Positions 25,645-34,565 of a stretch of 64,000 nucleotides of DNA are shown piece by piece (the stretch's first letter is position 1; each line of letters begins with the position of its first letter). The DNA comes from Noviherbaspirillum galbum (GTDB lineage: Bacteria; Pseudomonadota; Gammaproteobacteria; Burkholderiales; Burkholderiaceae_D). Position numbers and translations under genes: made by a program. The notes below the pieces were generated by a model. That model made no database searches. It was not told where the DNA came from and saw nothing but the letters and a program-made list of their open reading frames with translations. The DNA is taken from NCBI RefSeq assembly GCF_010974945.1, contig NZ_JAAIVB010000011.1, positions 62,001 through 126,000 of the forward strand, written 5' to 3'.

Positions 25645-27024
25645 GTGCACCCGTTTGATATTGACACCTTTGAGCAGAAGTTCGGCCATTACCCGCGAGC
25701 CATCTACCACGCCATTTGGAAGGCATTGAACTACTCGCCCATTCACCGACCGCTGACAAAAGCAGAACTCCAAGTCTTGTGCGCATTCCTTTCGCGTGCA
25801 AACGCATTCGACGGCACGCTGCCAATCGGAGTCGAGGTCGGCACCATTGCCGGGATCGCAGAAGTCAGCCGAAAGACTGTCACCAGGTCAGTCGCCACCT
25901 TTCGCGAAATGGGATGGATGACCCTGGCCGACAGCGCTCAGCTTCGTGCAAAGTCAGGCGACGAAAAGGGCGCATGGACGTCGAATACCTATTCTTTCAC
26001 CAGCGCCTTCTGCGTCCTGGTCGGCCTACCCTGCCCCGACGCCGCTGACCGCGCGACCCAAATCGCGGCCGCATCTTCCATCCAGCACCCCGGCAAGTCC
26101 GATCTTCCCTTTGCCGACGACATGCGCGAACTGCGTAAGAAGCATCAGCAAAACAAGGCCATCGAACTCCCCGACGAACTCAAAGCCGCGTGTGGCGAAT
26201 TCGATATCCGCGACAAGGACATGGCCTACCTGCGCGGCCTGGCTGCCAAGGTCGAAGGAGACAAGCCGAAATACCAACTGGAGGACATCATCGTCTGCGC
26301 CCGCCCCTACCTGCAGGCCGACGGCTTGACCGGGCAACGCGCTGTGAATTACCTGAAAACAATGACGCAAAAGATCAGCGACTATGCAGGACGTGCCAGC
26401 CAGATCCGCAAATATGGCCCGGCACCGATCAAGAAGACCCAAGCCAAAGAACAACGTGCCATCGTTACCTACTGCCGCCACAAGACGTTCTACGGATCGA
26501 ACGGTATCGTCGTCAAGGTTTTCGACGGCATAGCGGAATACCGCGACCACACCCAAAGCATCAGGACGCTGACCGGTACCGAACTCGAAATGGTCTACTC
26601 CCGTGTCGAGAGCGGTAAGCTGCGGCCAAGCGACGAGCATGAGCCCTTCATCAGTGCTGCGACCATCGAAGTCCCTGATACAACCGGGGAGACGCCGGCA
26701 TCCAGCGCCCAGCCGCCACAGGCTACCGACGAAACCAAAGGCGCGTCTCTCAACGACGACACCACACGCCAGATGACGCAGCGGCTACTCGAACACTACG
26801 GCACGACCAACGTCGAAGACTTCCGGACGAAGATTTTCGATGCACTGAAGCCGCGTAGACGACATGCCGTAGAAGAGAGGACCAACCAAGCCTCGCGGGA
26901 CAGGAATGTCCCACCGCATATTGGTTTACTTTCCTTTCCTACTTTAAAAAACATTAATTCGGATGTCTGCAAAAAAGCACAACCGAACCACCAGCGCTTT
27001 GGCGCGCCGGCAGTCATCGAGTAA
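25645..27024 (+). CDS. Winged-helix protein, possible replication initiator
   Basis: The protein has 459 residues (GTG start at 25645). Residues about 30-100 form a helix-turn-helix/winged-helix unit (PLTKAELQVLCAFLSR, then IAGIAEVSRKTVTRSVATFREMGWM) like the N-terminus of many plasmid and phage replication proteins. The rest is not recognised; the last 40 residues diverge in composition. Its location directly after parAB suggests a role in replication initiation, which is inference. It may also be a transcriptional regulator. Confidence 0.6.
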   Translation: MHPFDIDTFEQKFGHYPRAIYHAIWKALNYSPIHRPLTKAELQVLCAFLSRANAFDGTLPIGVEVGTIAGIAEVSRKTVTRSVATFREMGWMTLADSAQLRAKSGDEKGAWTSNTYSFTSAFCVLVGLPCPDAADRATQIAAASSIQHPGKSDLPFADDMRELRKKHQQNKAIELPDELKAACGEFDIRDKDMAYLRGLAAKVEGDKPKYQLEDIIVCARPYLQADGLTGQRAVNYLKTMTQKISDYAGRASQIRKYGPAPIKKTQAKEQRAIVTYCRHKTFYGSNGIVVKVFDGIAEYRDHTQSIRTLTGTELEMVYSRVESGKLRPSDEHEPFISAATIEVPDTTGETPASSAQPPQATDETKGASLNDDTTRQMTQRLLEHYGTTNVEDFRTKIFDALKPRRRHAVEERTNQASRDRNVPPHIGLLSFPTLKNINSDVCKKAQPNHQRFGAPAVIE

Positions 27025-27054
27025 ACTTGCCAACAAGAACGATCAGGCCAAGAC

Positions 27055-27546
27055 ATGAGCAATCACGACAACACGCCGCAGCATTGGTGGAAGGACGACC
27101 AGGGCATTTACTGGCCGCCGTTCCTGCGCGAGCTTGTCTGGACCGATGCCCATCGCGCCAGATTGCATGAGCGCGCCCGACTCATCGGCGAGCCGCAGAC
27201 TGCCGCCTGCGCCCTGGAACTCGAGCACCAAGTCCGGCCGATTACCACGTACTTTGAACTAAAGGACGCGTTCGACCGCATCGAGCAGCTGGACTACGAT
27301 CTGGGCCCAGCACTGGAAATGGCAGCGGATCTGTTTGGCGACATCCCGCAAGAGGTAGCCGCAACCGAAATCGTCATGCCTACCAGGACGCTGTCGATGG
27401 TCGAAGAGGCGAGGGCGGCGGCTGAAGCCGCGCTGCGTCGCGCCATGATGCAACGCGCGGTGCCGACGAAGGTGGACGAGTGCCGCGACCAGATCAGGAA
27501 GATGCTGGGGATTCGTCGCCGGCGCGCGCCGGGAGCAGGGGACTGA
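27055..27546 (+). CDS. Hypothetical plasmid protein
   Basis: A 163-residue protein starts 30 bp after the preceding gene. The start region contains WWKDDQGIYWPP. The C-terminal half is helical and Ala/Arg-rich. No domain is recognised. It is probably co-transcribed with the winged-helix gene. Confidence 0.6.
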   Translation: MSNHDNTPQHWWKDDQGIYWPPFLRELVWTDAHRARLHERARLIGEPQTAACALELEHQVRPITTYFELKDAFDRIEQLDYDLGPALEMAADLFGDIPQEVAATEIVMPTRTLSMVEEARAAAEAALRRAMMQRAVPTKVDECRDQIRKMLGIRRRRAPGAGD

Positions 27547-27564
27547 GGCAGGAAGAGCAGGGTA

Positions 27565-27589
27565 CAAAAACCCTGCGCTCGGCAGGGTT
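27565..27589 (-). terminator. Hairpin terminator for minus-strand gene at 27613
   Basis: The stem AACCCTGC/GCAGGGTT is followed on the minus strand by TTTTTGTA. It may also slow the convergent plus-strand transcript. Confidence 0.7.
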
Positions 27590-27612
27590 GTTAGGCGGGC
27601 GGTGAAAACGGC

Positions 27613-27915
27613 TTAGTGACTTGGCGCCGAAGGAACCAGCGAAAGCATGCCATCCAGCGAAACGCACCTCTCCATCACATCGCCCCACGGCGCAGTCGGA
27701 TCCAGCATCCCGGCATCGTCCAGCGAGCGCGTGTCTGCAATCGCCTTGGCTGCGGTGGGCGCGTAGGTAATCAGGCGCATGTCCCAGCCGGCGCCAGGCG
27801 GGGAGGGCAGGGGAGCCATTCCCAAATCGAGCGCCGACACATCGATAGCCTCGAAGCGGTCCGGCTCGACCGTGTTTCGCCAGACGGCCCAGCGGATTGT
27901 TGAGTGGATGTTCAT
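27613..27915 (-). CDS. Hypothetical protein
   Basis: A 100-residue protein starts at the ATG complementary to 27913-27915, preceded by GGAGGTGTA. No family is recognised. It is the last gene of the minus-strand ParM operon (29700 to 27613). Confidence 0.6.
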   Translation of the reverse strand: MNIHSTIRWAVWRNTVEPDRFEAIDVSALDLGMAPLPSPPGAGWDMRLITYAPTAAKAIADTRSLDDAGMLDPTAPWGDVMERCVSLDGMLSLVPSAPSH

Positions 27916-27962
27916 TACACCTCCGAATCCGAAATCCGTTAAAAGAGAACCCCCAGCCACAT

Positions 27963-28661
27963 TCAACCGCCAAATCCTGTCCTGCTGCTCACCGGCGTGG
28001 ACGGCTTTGATAATCCGAGCATTGTGGCAAGCATGCGATTTTGCCGGGGCTTCTCAGGCGGGGGAGCGTCAGCCGCTGGAACTGCAGATACAGGTTGCGG
28101 CGTCACTTCAAGCGAAGATTCCACGATCGAGGGAGCATCGGCCTGGTTGATCATCGCGCTCTCATGGATATCCATTGTCGAACCTGGGCTTACCGATGCT
28201 GGAACAGCGGGCAATCGTCTTTCATTCGGTTCTATAGGCTGATTGGTTGGCACCGCTCGCAAGGCCTGCCCGCCAGTCTGAATCGCGGCCCCTCGTAACG
28301 GAACGTCTGGTTCAGCCGGCAAAGACGCCGCGGGCGACGCGACAGCAGCAAGTGATTCGTCTGCCAAAGCAGGGGCGACTTTCGCGGTCAGATCGCTGTT
28401 ACCGGATGCACCCACAATTTCCTTCACCAGCTTGTTCATTCCCCGGCTAGCGACCTCAACTTGGAACGAAGGGTCGCCGGCTGGATGGCCAGTTGCCTTC
28501 ACAAAGCAATGAATCGCCTCGTGCAACAGCTTGGTCAGTTGGCGCGATGGGGCAGAAACAATGAACGTGTGAACAAGCGGGTCTTTCTTGAACTCGGTCG
28601 AAAAGGTACGCATCAACCGCTCTTGCCATTTCATGTCATTAAGATCCACGCCGGCAGCCAT
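27963..28661 (-). CDS. ParM-associated protein of unknown function
   Basis: The protein has 232 residues from the ATG complementary to 28659-28661, chosen for the GTGGAGGACGTT upstream; it overlaps the parM-like stop by 17 codons at most in the longer version and lies directly behind it here. Residues 1-85 are a helical domain with VHTFIVSAPSR; a long Pro/Ala-rich linker and a basic C-terminal tail (KPRQNRMLATMLGLSK) follow. The position behind an actin-like ATPase is that of a ParR/StbB-type adaptor, but no similarity is evident. Confidence 0.55.
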   Translation of the reverse strand: MAAGVDLNDMKWQERLMRTFSTEFKKDPLVHTFIVSAPSRQLTKLLHEAIHCFVKATGHPAGDPSFQVEVASRGMNKLVKEIVGASGNSDLTAKVAPALADESLAAVASPAASLPAEPDVPLRGAAIQTGGQALRAVPTNQPIEPNERRLPAVPASVSPGSTMDIHESAMINQADAPSIVESSLEVTPQPVSAVPAADAPPPEKPRQNRMLATMLGLSKPSTPVSSRTGFGG

Positions 28662-28677
28662 AACGTCCTCCACAGAT

Positions 28678-29700
28678 TTATTGCTTCGCGATAGAAGCGG
28701 CATGCAAGCCGAGGCGGCAGAAACCTTCGGCAACGGAAAAGCGGGGCAGCTCGGGCATCCTTGCGCATGGAATGAACTCCTTGAGCCGGTCGAGCATCAA
28801 TGGAGCGCCGCCACCAGCGATGACGAGGCCGGTCAGATAGTTGCGCCGGGTACCGAACCGAACCGTCGCCGTCTCAATAATCTCATCGATCAGCGGCGCA
28901 ACTGAATTCGCAACCATTTCCCGAACGTCCGTCACATCATTGAAAATCTTGATCTCGCCCGTGCGAACCGCCATGTCGAGTGCGAGGAAGTCATTTGGAA
29001 GCTTAGCCTTCTTGAGCTGCGGAGCCAGTCGCTCATAGACCGTATACATGCCGCTGCACGATCCGGCTGCAGATTCAATCCGCTCCCCTTGCTCGAAAAG
29101 GGAAAAGTCGGTTGAGAACTGCCCGACCTCAATCGCGCCCCAGGACTCGTTTTCCAGATCCCTTGACGGGTTAATCTTGCCGTCCTGAGTGAACATAATC
29201 TCCTGCAGCGGCCCAAATGCCTGGTCTTGCGGCCGCACCGCAATTGTTTGCCCGTCCTTAAGCAACTTCGACAGGCGCGCGGTCACGCGTTCGCGCAAGG
29301 CATCGCGCTGGGCCATGAACAACCCGGACGGCAATCCAACGACCACCTCAAAGTGACTTGGCGGGGTTGGCTGGCGGGTCGCAATGTTGGCCAGTACACG
29401 CTGAAACGCGCCGACAACCAGCGCATCATGCTTGGCCGAATGGATCCAATCCTCGTCCAGGCCAGTGAATCGCTCCATGCGACCTTGGCGGCGGGCGGTC
29501 TCGCCGATGAAATACTTCTCGCCGTCGATTTCCACTGTCATGGCAGAGGTGCTGGGGGTGTCCTGCCCAAGCTCGAAAGCCTTGATCACGAATGTCGGGA
29601 AGCTATCTGTGTGATGTTCCCCCGGATGAAGCGAATTCGCCCACACAGATTTGGGTGCGGAGTGACCAATATCCAAACCAACTGACACTGACGTTTCCAT
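28678..29700 (-). CDS. ParM/StbA-like actin family ATPase (type II partition; possibly PRTRC protein D type)
   Basis: The protein has 340 residues from the ATG complementary to 29698-29700 (AAAGGAGCCCTTCA). It shows the actin/Hsp70 nucleotide-binding pattern: phosphate-1 VGLDIGHSAPK (about 7-17), VVGLPSG (about 116-122), phosphate-2 AIEVGQFSTDFSL (about 188-200) and adenosine motif GLVIAGGGAPLML (about 296-308). Such proteins polymerise to push plasmid copies apart. I recall that PRTRC protein D belongs to this superfamily, so this gene may be the displaced D component of the cassette. An iteron-like array lies about 100 bp upstream. Confidence 0.82.
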   Translation of the reverse strand: METSVSVGLDIGHSAPKSVWANSLHPGEHHTDSFPTFVIKAFELGQDTPSTSAMTVEIDGEKYFIGETARRQGRMERFTGLDEDWIHSAKHDALVVGAFQRVLANIATRQPTPPSHFEVVVGLPSGLFMAQRDALRERVTARLSKLLKDGQTIAVRPQDQAFGPLQEIMFTQDGKINPSRDLENESWGAIEVGQFSTDFSLFEQGERIESAAGSCSGMYTVYERLAPQLKKAKLPNDFLALDMAVRTGEIKIFNDVTDVREMVANSVAPLIDEIIETATVRFGTRRNYLTGLVIAGGGAPLMLDRLKEFIPCARMPELPRFSVAEGFCRLGLHAASIAKQ

Positions 29701-29805
29701 TGAAGGGCTCCTTTCAATAATCTTTCTCATTAAAAAAATTTCCTTTTTAGAACATGAGGGCGTTATAGCACACTTTTCTAAAATGAAATAATGATCCAGT
29801 GCTCA

Positions 29806-30057
29806 ACACGTATGAAATCCACACTTACAGGGCAAATCCACGCATACGGTATTCACACTTACAAGGCAAAATCACGCGTACGAAAACCACATGTATGGAA
29901 TCCACGCGTATGGAAACCACACATATAGTGCGAATCCGCACGTATGGAATCCACTCGTATAACTGATTGCACACCTACGGAATCCGCACGTACGGAATCC
30001 GCACGTACGGAATCCGCACGTACGAAAAACACGCGTATGGAATCCACGCATATATGG
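29806..30057. repeat. Array of about 16 iteron-like 15-bp repeats
   Basis: Sixteen tandem units follow the consensus RCRCGTAYGGAATCC. Most are 15 bp; three or four are 18-19 bp because of a short insertion (at 29821, 29855, 29919 and 29953). Two adjacent units (29986 and 30001) are identical: GCACGTACGGAATCC. The array is flanked by an AT-rich stretch (29730-29805). It lies upstream of the divergent parM-like gene, as a parC centromere does, and is also typical of an iteron replication origin. Confidence 0.85.
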
Positions 30058-30622
30058 CGTATTGGCCTTGTCGGAAGCGTATTTCGCTGGCGAGATAACC
30101 AGATCCACCTGAATTGGCCGCGCACCACGTGATACCGGCATAAGCACACGCCCATAGACGGGAAAAGCCGCGGGGCAGGGACGAAAAGCCGGGAGATTTA
30201 CGGCCACGAACCCTTCGCATGGCCGTCAAACAGGCCGTTCGGGCGCGCGGCAAGGGCCTTGGAGGTCACACGGTTGCAGGGCCTGGGGCAGCAGGAGCGC
30301 GCGCCAGTGCCATTAGCCGCGCCTAATACGCATCCCACCAAACCCGAATACCGCAGAAACATAATAAGCATCCCACCAAACCCAAATCGACGGTTTTCGG
30401 TCCAACTTTTTGCTGCTTTTTTGAGCAAATTGCGCCGATGTTCCGTGGCTGCTGCTGGTCCTTTTACACTCTGCGACGTGTGGCCGGAAGACTTTGGCCC
30501 AATTACACGCCGTCGCTCTGTTGCCGGAACGCCAGCCTATGGACTATGCAAAAGCGAAAGGATTATTTCAATTTCGGAATTGGTGCTACAACGTCCCTGT
30601 TCGTAATAACAGGAGGCTCCTG
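30058..30622. other. Intergenic region with duplicated 16-mer
   Basis: No gene is supported here. A 16-bp sequence, GCATCCCACCAAACCC, occurs twice (30330-30345 and 30368-30383) in the same direction. A GC-rich stretch (30140-30320) precedes it. The duplicated element may be an operator or part of the neighbouring origin or centromere. Confidence 0.5.
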
Positions 30623-31225
30623 ATGGTGTTTGAAAGAGGTCCGAAGGCAAAGAAGAAGGTGCCGCTCAGTCCTGCGGCCGCCCAAAAAAAGCAGGCGCGC
30701 ATCAACCGTGCCCTGTCCAAGTACACTGAGTTCCCCGAGTACCCGGAGCACATGTACCAGCGAGCGCTGGATGACCTGCAGCTGGCCACTGGCGCCATCT
30801 TCGAACTCGACAAGATGATTGCCCGGACAAACGCCTTGCTCCACCAGGCGCAGGGAGCCTATACCGGCAAAATCAGTGTTCGTTTCAAGCTGGCGGGGGG
30901 GACCGGAGCAGATCGTCAGAACCGGGTGCCCAATGCTGTGGTCTGGTTCGGTGGTGACGGGCCGAACATTTACAAGCCGGTGTCCGAGCGCCTGACCAGA
31001 GTGAAGTTACCGAAACTGAAGACCAACCGTCTACCCGTGCGCAGGCTGTTGAACCATCTGCAGATGCTGCTTGACAAGCGAGAGGCCATGGCAATGCGCG
31101 TCGTCGACTTCTCGCGTTCGATCAAGCAATCCCGCGACGGCATTACTCGTGCCGGGGTTGCCACCAATCGCATCGAAGCCGAAATACCCAATCTCCTTGA
31201 AGTCGATTTCACCAAAGTGATCTGA
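30623..31225 (+). CDS. Hypothetical plasmid protein
   Basis: A 200-residue basic protein starts at the ATG at 30623 behind AGGAGGCTCCTG. It has predicted helices at 25-70 and 140-190 and many Lys/Arg. No domain is recognised; nucleic-acid binding is possible from its charge only. Confidence 0.65.
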   Translation: MVFERGPKAKKKVPLSPAAAQKKQARINRALSKYTEFPEYPEHMYQRALDDLQLATGAIFELDKMIARTNALLHQAQGAYTGKISVRFKLAGGTGADRQNRVPNAVVWFGGDGPNIYKPVSERLTRVKLPKLKTNRLPVRRLLNHLQMLLDKREAMAMRVVDFSRSIKQSRDGITRAGVATNRIEAEIPNLLEVDFTKVI

Positions 31226-31768
31226 CCCTCAATGTGCTGGCTGCGGCCGGCATCCCAATACGGTTTAAGAAAAAATGGAGCAAACATCGCGTCATGCCGA
31301 TGCGCCTCTCCATGCCGTGTTGCCGCCGACTCAATACGGTTTAAGAAAAAATGGAACAAATTCGCAAAAGCGGAGCCGGGGTCAAGGACAGGCGCGCAGG
31401 CCGCATGCGGAGCGCAGCCGTAGGCGAGCACCGAACGGGCGAGCACCTGGCGCGAGCGAATCCTTGACGCTGGTGGAGCGCCACACGCTATGAGGTAGAG
31501 GGGCAGGGGTGGTTTTCTCCCTGCCCCGGATGCCTCGCGGCGAGCGATGGGGTTGTCTTTCCGTTGGGCGCAGGCCAACAACGTTCCGACAAAAAGAAAA
31601 AACTTTCAAACTTTCCCGCGTTTTTCCCTTTTTCGGGCTGATCTCACGGATAAAAACTATACAAACTTAACTTTGTATTCAAAAAAGATTGCGTTTCTTA
31701 AAATCAATGATAATAATCAACACAAATCGGAAGGCAGTCCCGAAAAACTTTCCTTGTCGAGGTCCCCC
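31226..31768. repeat. Intergenic region with a duplicated 24-bp sequence
   Basis: A 24-bp sequence beginning CAATACGGTTTAAG occurs at 31256-31279 and again at 31332-31355 in the same direction, 76 bp apart. A GC-rich segment bounded by GTCAAGGA (31380s) and its complement TCCTTGAC (31450s) follows and could fold into a long structure. From 31590 the DNA is AT-rich and probably holds the promoter of the gene at 31769. No gene is supported. Confidence 0.5.
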
Positions 31769-32116
31769 ATGTCGCGCCCAGCCATCATCTCTGAAGACGT
31801 GTTCTCCTCCCTGCTTCGCATCGCTCGCAACCAGCCAGTCGATATCGGTGGCGAAGTGCGAACCGATGATGTCCTGAAGGATGAGGTGCTTGGCCGCAGG
31901 GGATATACGGCAGCGCAGATCCAGTCGGCGCTGCTGTTGCTGGCGCGTCGCAACCGCATTGCCGATCTCGGCCGCGGGCTGTTCCGCGTTGCTGTGCCGC
32001 GCTCGCCGGTCGAAGGCATGGCGGTGCATCCGGTCCTGCGCGATTTGCGCATTTCGGACGAGGGAATTTTTTTCCTGCAGATGTCCATGCTCGCCACGCG
32101 CGGGGCTTGCGCGTGA
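31769..32116 (+). CDS. Hypothetical protein
   Basis: A 115-residue protein from the ATG at 31769, after GTCGAGGTCCCCC. A helical segment (YTAAQIQSALLLLARRNRIADLGRGLFRV) looks like a small winged-helix, so DNA binding is possible. Its TGA overlaps the GTG of the next gene by 4 bp. Confidence 0.6.
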   Translation: MSRPAIISEDVFSSLLRIARNQPVDIGGEVRTDDVLKDEVLGRRGYTAAQIQSALLLLARRNRIADLGRGLFRVAVPRSPVEGMAVHPVLRDLRISDEGIFFLQMSMLATRGACA

Positions 32117-32820
32117 TCCGCCGCACGCTCGTCGCAGCGCTGGCAGCCGTCGTTCTTCCTTCCGCGTTTGCCGTTGACTCGGCAACGGATTCCCTGATTC
32201 GCGCCCGCATGGCAGGCGAGGGCGCCACGGTAAAAGGCATCCAGCCTTCCCCGATCGCCGGCCTGTTTGAAGTGGCGCTGACTGACAACACCATCGTCTA
32301 TGTGAGCCGGGACGGGCAGTTCGCCATCGTTGGCGAAATGATCGACCTGGTCAAGAAAATGGCCGTCACCCGCGAGCGCACGACGCTCCTGGCGGCGGCT
32401 GATTTCCCGGCCCTGCCGCACCAGTTGACGATCAAGAGCGGCCAGATCGGCGCCAAGACCAAGGTCATGGTTGTGGCCGATCCGAATTGCCCGTATTGCC
32501 ATTCGTACTACAAGAAGCTCAAGGCTACGCCCGATATCGAGATCAGCACGCTGCTGGTGGCCATTCTCGGCGCGGATTCCCAGCAAAAGGCCATGTCGAT
32601 CCTGTGCGCCGCCGATCCGGTTGCCGCCTATGAGGCGAGCATCAATGGCACGGTGCCGACCCCGGCGCGATGCGAGTCGGGGGAGAAAACCCTGCGTGCT
32701 TCCTTTGAGTGGATGAAGACGCATCCGGTGAAGACCACGCCAACGTCCTACTTCAATGATGGATCGCTTGAGGTGGGTGAGTTGTCGGTGGACTCGATAA
32801 AAAAACATATGTTTCGCTAA
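32113..32820 (+). CDS. DsbC/DsbG-like periplasmic thiol:disulfide interchange protein
   Basis: The protein has 235 residues from the GTG at 32113, which overlaps the preceding stop (GTGA). A signal peptide ends near residue 20 (PSAFA). A DsbC-type dimerisation domain (about 25-85) is followed by a thioredoxin fold with CPYC (about 126-129) and a cis-Pro loop TPTSYF (about 213-218). DsbC-type proteins isomerise disulfides in the periplasm. On conjugative plasmids such genes often serve pilus assembly, but no transfer genes are in the window. Confidence 0.87.
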   Translation: MIRRTLVAALAAVVLPSAFAVDSATDSLIRARMAGEGATVKGIQPSPIAGLFEVALTDNTIVYVSRDGQFAIVGEMIDLVKKMAVTRERTTLLAAADFPALPHQLTIKSGQIGAKTKVMVVADPNCPYCHSYYKKLKATPDIEISTLLVAILGADSQQKAMSILCAADPVAAYEASINGTVPTPARCESGEKTLRASFEWMKTHPVKTTPTSYFNDGSLEVGELSVDSIKKHMFR

Positions 32821-32901
32821 AAGCGAGCGAAACCATTATTCCAAAATCGCAGTTTTGCGGAAAATAGGCTCACACCAGATTGCATGACCCAAAGGATCAG
32901 A

Positions 32902-33195
32902 ATGGAAACCGTGAGCACCGTCGGCCACCAGAACGAAAACGCCAGTTCGCAATATGTGGGCGAATCCTCGCACCGGTACGACCCCGGCGGCGAACGACTC
33001 TTGAACCTCCTGATGGAAAAGCTCGGCATTACGACCGACCGTGCCTTGTCGCGCACGCTGGACGTAGACACGGCGACGCTGTCGCGCATTCGTAACCGGC
33101 GCACCCCGGTCCCGGCCGCCATGATCGTCAAGATGCTCGAAATCACCGATTTGAGCGTGCACGAGATCAAGGCCGTGCTAAGAGCGCATCCCTAG
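32902..33195 (+). CDS. Small HTH DNA-binding protein
   Basis: A 97-residue protein starts at the ATG at 32902 (AAAGGATCAG); an upstream in-frame ATG at 32884 is an alternative. The segment TDRALSRTLDVDTATLSRIRNRRTPVPAAMI is a lambda-repressor/XRE-type helix-turn-helix. It may regulate the adjacent EAL gene, which starts 34 bp downstream. Confidence 0.65.
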   Translation: METVSTVGHQNENASSQYVGESSHRYDPGGERLLNLLMEKLGITTDRALSRTLDVDTATLSRIRNRRTPVPAAMIVKMLEITDLSVHEIKAVLRAHP

Positions 33196-33229
33196 ACATT
33201 CCCGATACCGAACAAGAAGAGACCCCCGG

Positions 33230-34534
33230 ATGTCCGCCCTACCAACGCCAAGTCGCATTAACGCTCTGGAAGCCTCGGTGCATTGCCTGGACCGTCTGGC
33301 CGATGCGGTGTCCTGTGCGCGGGGCAACAATACCAGGGTGGCCGTCTATTTTGTCGCTGCCAACGCGCCGGTATTGGACAACAGTGTTTTACCAGCCGCC
33401 TTAGCGGATCGGCTGCTCGCCGTCTTGAGACAGTGCGTGGGCCCTGAGGGTGACTGTGCACAATACAGCGGCGGCAGTTTCATCGCCTTCATTCCTTCGG
33501 CAGGATCGATTACCGAGGCAGCGGCAAAGATGCACGTCATCCAAGCTGGCTTCCTGAACGTCCTTCGGCGGGGGGAGTCCGGCCGCGTCCTTGTAGGCGC
33601 GAGCGTCTTCCCCGAAGACGATACCGATTCGTCGGGCCTGCTCATGCATGCCTATTCCGCCATGCTGGACAACCTGCTGACCGACGGCCAGTACTGCAAT
33701 CTGTTCAACTTCGCCAAGCAGGCCGAAGAGTCCAGGCGCAACCGGGTGACGTCCGACGTGCTGCGTGCCTTGAATGAGAACCGGATTCGGGCGTACTTCC
33801 AGCCGAAGGTCAACATCGTTACGGGCTTGCCGACTGGCGCTGAAGCCCTGGCGCGTCTCATAAAGGAAGATGGCACGGTCATGGAACCGGGACATTTTCT
33901 CCCCTATATCAAATCAGAACGCTGCTTGCTGGAACTGGACTGCGCCATGCTCGAGCAGGCGCTGCGCCAAGGCATTGCGTGGATGGACGAAGGGATGCCG
34001 CTTGCCATGTCAGTGAATGTGGCGGCAAAGCTCTTCAACAATCGTCTGTTTACGGAACGGGCGCTGGTGCTGTTGGAGAAGTATCCGCGGTTCCCGCCCG
34101 CGATGCTGGCGATCGAGGTGCTGGAAAACCTCGATATGACGGACCTCGCCTTGGCGCGCGGCCTGTTTGCCGAACTTCGCGCACATGGCGTGCGCATCTA
34201 TCTCGATGACTATGGCACCGGGCGCAGTAGCGCCGCGTACATGAAAGCATTTGAGGTAGACGGCATCAAAATCGACCGGTCCTTCGTTGGTGACCTGTGC
34301 AATGGTGCGCGGGGCGAACGTGACCGCGCCATCATTGCGGCCGCGGTGGAAGTTGCCCGCGCCTTCGGACTGCGCTACATCATCGCCGAAGGCATCGAAC
34401 AGGAAGACACCGCCAAGGCGCTTGTCGACCTAGGCATTACCACCGGCCAGGGCTACTTCTATGCTCGTCCGATGCCGGCGGAGAAATTCCGCGACTGGTT
34501 CCATGACGCGCACCAGTCGTACCAATCCTCCTGA
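33230..34534 (+). CDS. EAL-domain protein (c-di-GMP phosphodiesterase-like)
   Basis: The protein has 434 residues. The N-terminal 170 resemble a degenerate GGDEF domain without an active-site motif. The EAL domain follows: EAL at 205-207, [22 protein letters not shown] (normally DDFGTGYSS), KIDRSF, AEGIE and GQGYFYARP. All main metal and catalytic residues appear present, so hydrolysis of cyclic di-GMP is likely. No membrane segment is seen. The small HTH gene upstream probably shares its transcript. Confidence 0.88.
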   Translation: MSALPTPSRINALEASVHCLDRLADAVSCARGNNTRVAVYFVAANAPVLDNSVLPAALADRLLAVLRQCVGPEGDCAQYSGGSFIAFIPSAGSITEAAAKMHVIQAGFLNVLRRGESGRVLVGASVFPEDDTDSSGLLMHAYSAMLDNLLTDGQYCNLFNFAKQAEESRRNRVTSDVLRALNENRIRAYFQPKVNIVTGLPTGAEALARLIKEDGTVMEPGHFLPYIKSERCLLELDCAMLEQALRQGIAWMDEGMPLAMSVNVAAKLFNNRLFTERALVLLEKYPRFPPAMLAIEVLENLDMTDLALARGLFAELRAHGVRIYLDDYGTGRSSAAYMKAFEVDGIKIDRSFVGDLCNGARGERDRAIIAAAVEVARAFGLRYIIAEGIEQEDTAKALVDLGITTGQGYFYARPMPAEKFRDWFHDAHQSYQSS

Positions 34535-34565
34535 TTCCAAACCGACGTTTGCAGAAAGCCCCGCC

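Noticed and set aside
29806-30057. CRISPR-like reading of the repeat array
   Set aside because: Units are only 15 bp and directly abut each other without spacers, which fits iterons and not CRISPR.
29859-30207. Repetitive minus-strand frames with GFHTCGF-type peptides
   Set aside because: They are translations of the 15-bp iteron array, whose unit is a multiple of three, and not genes.
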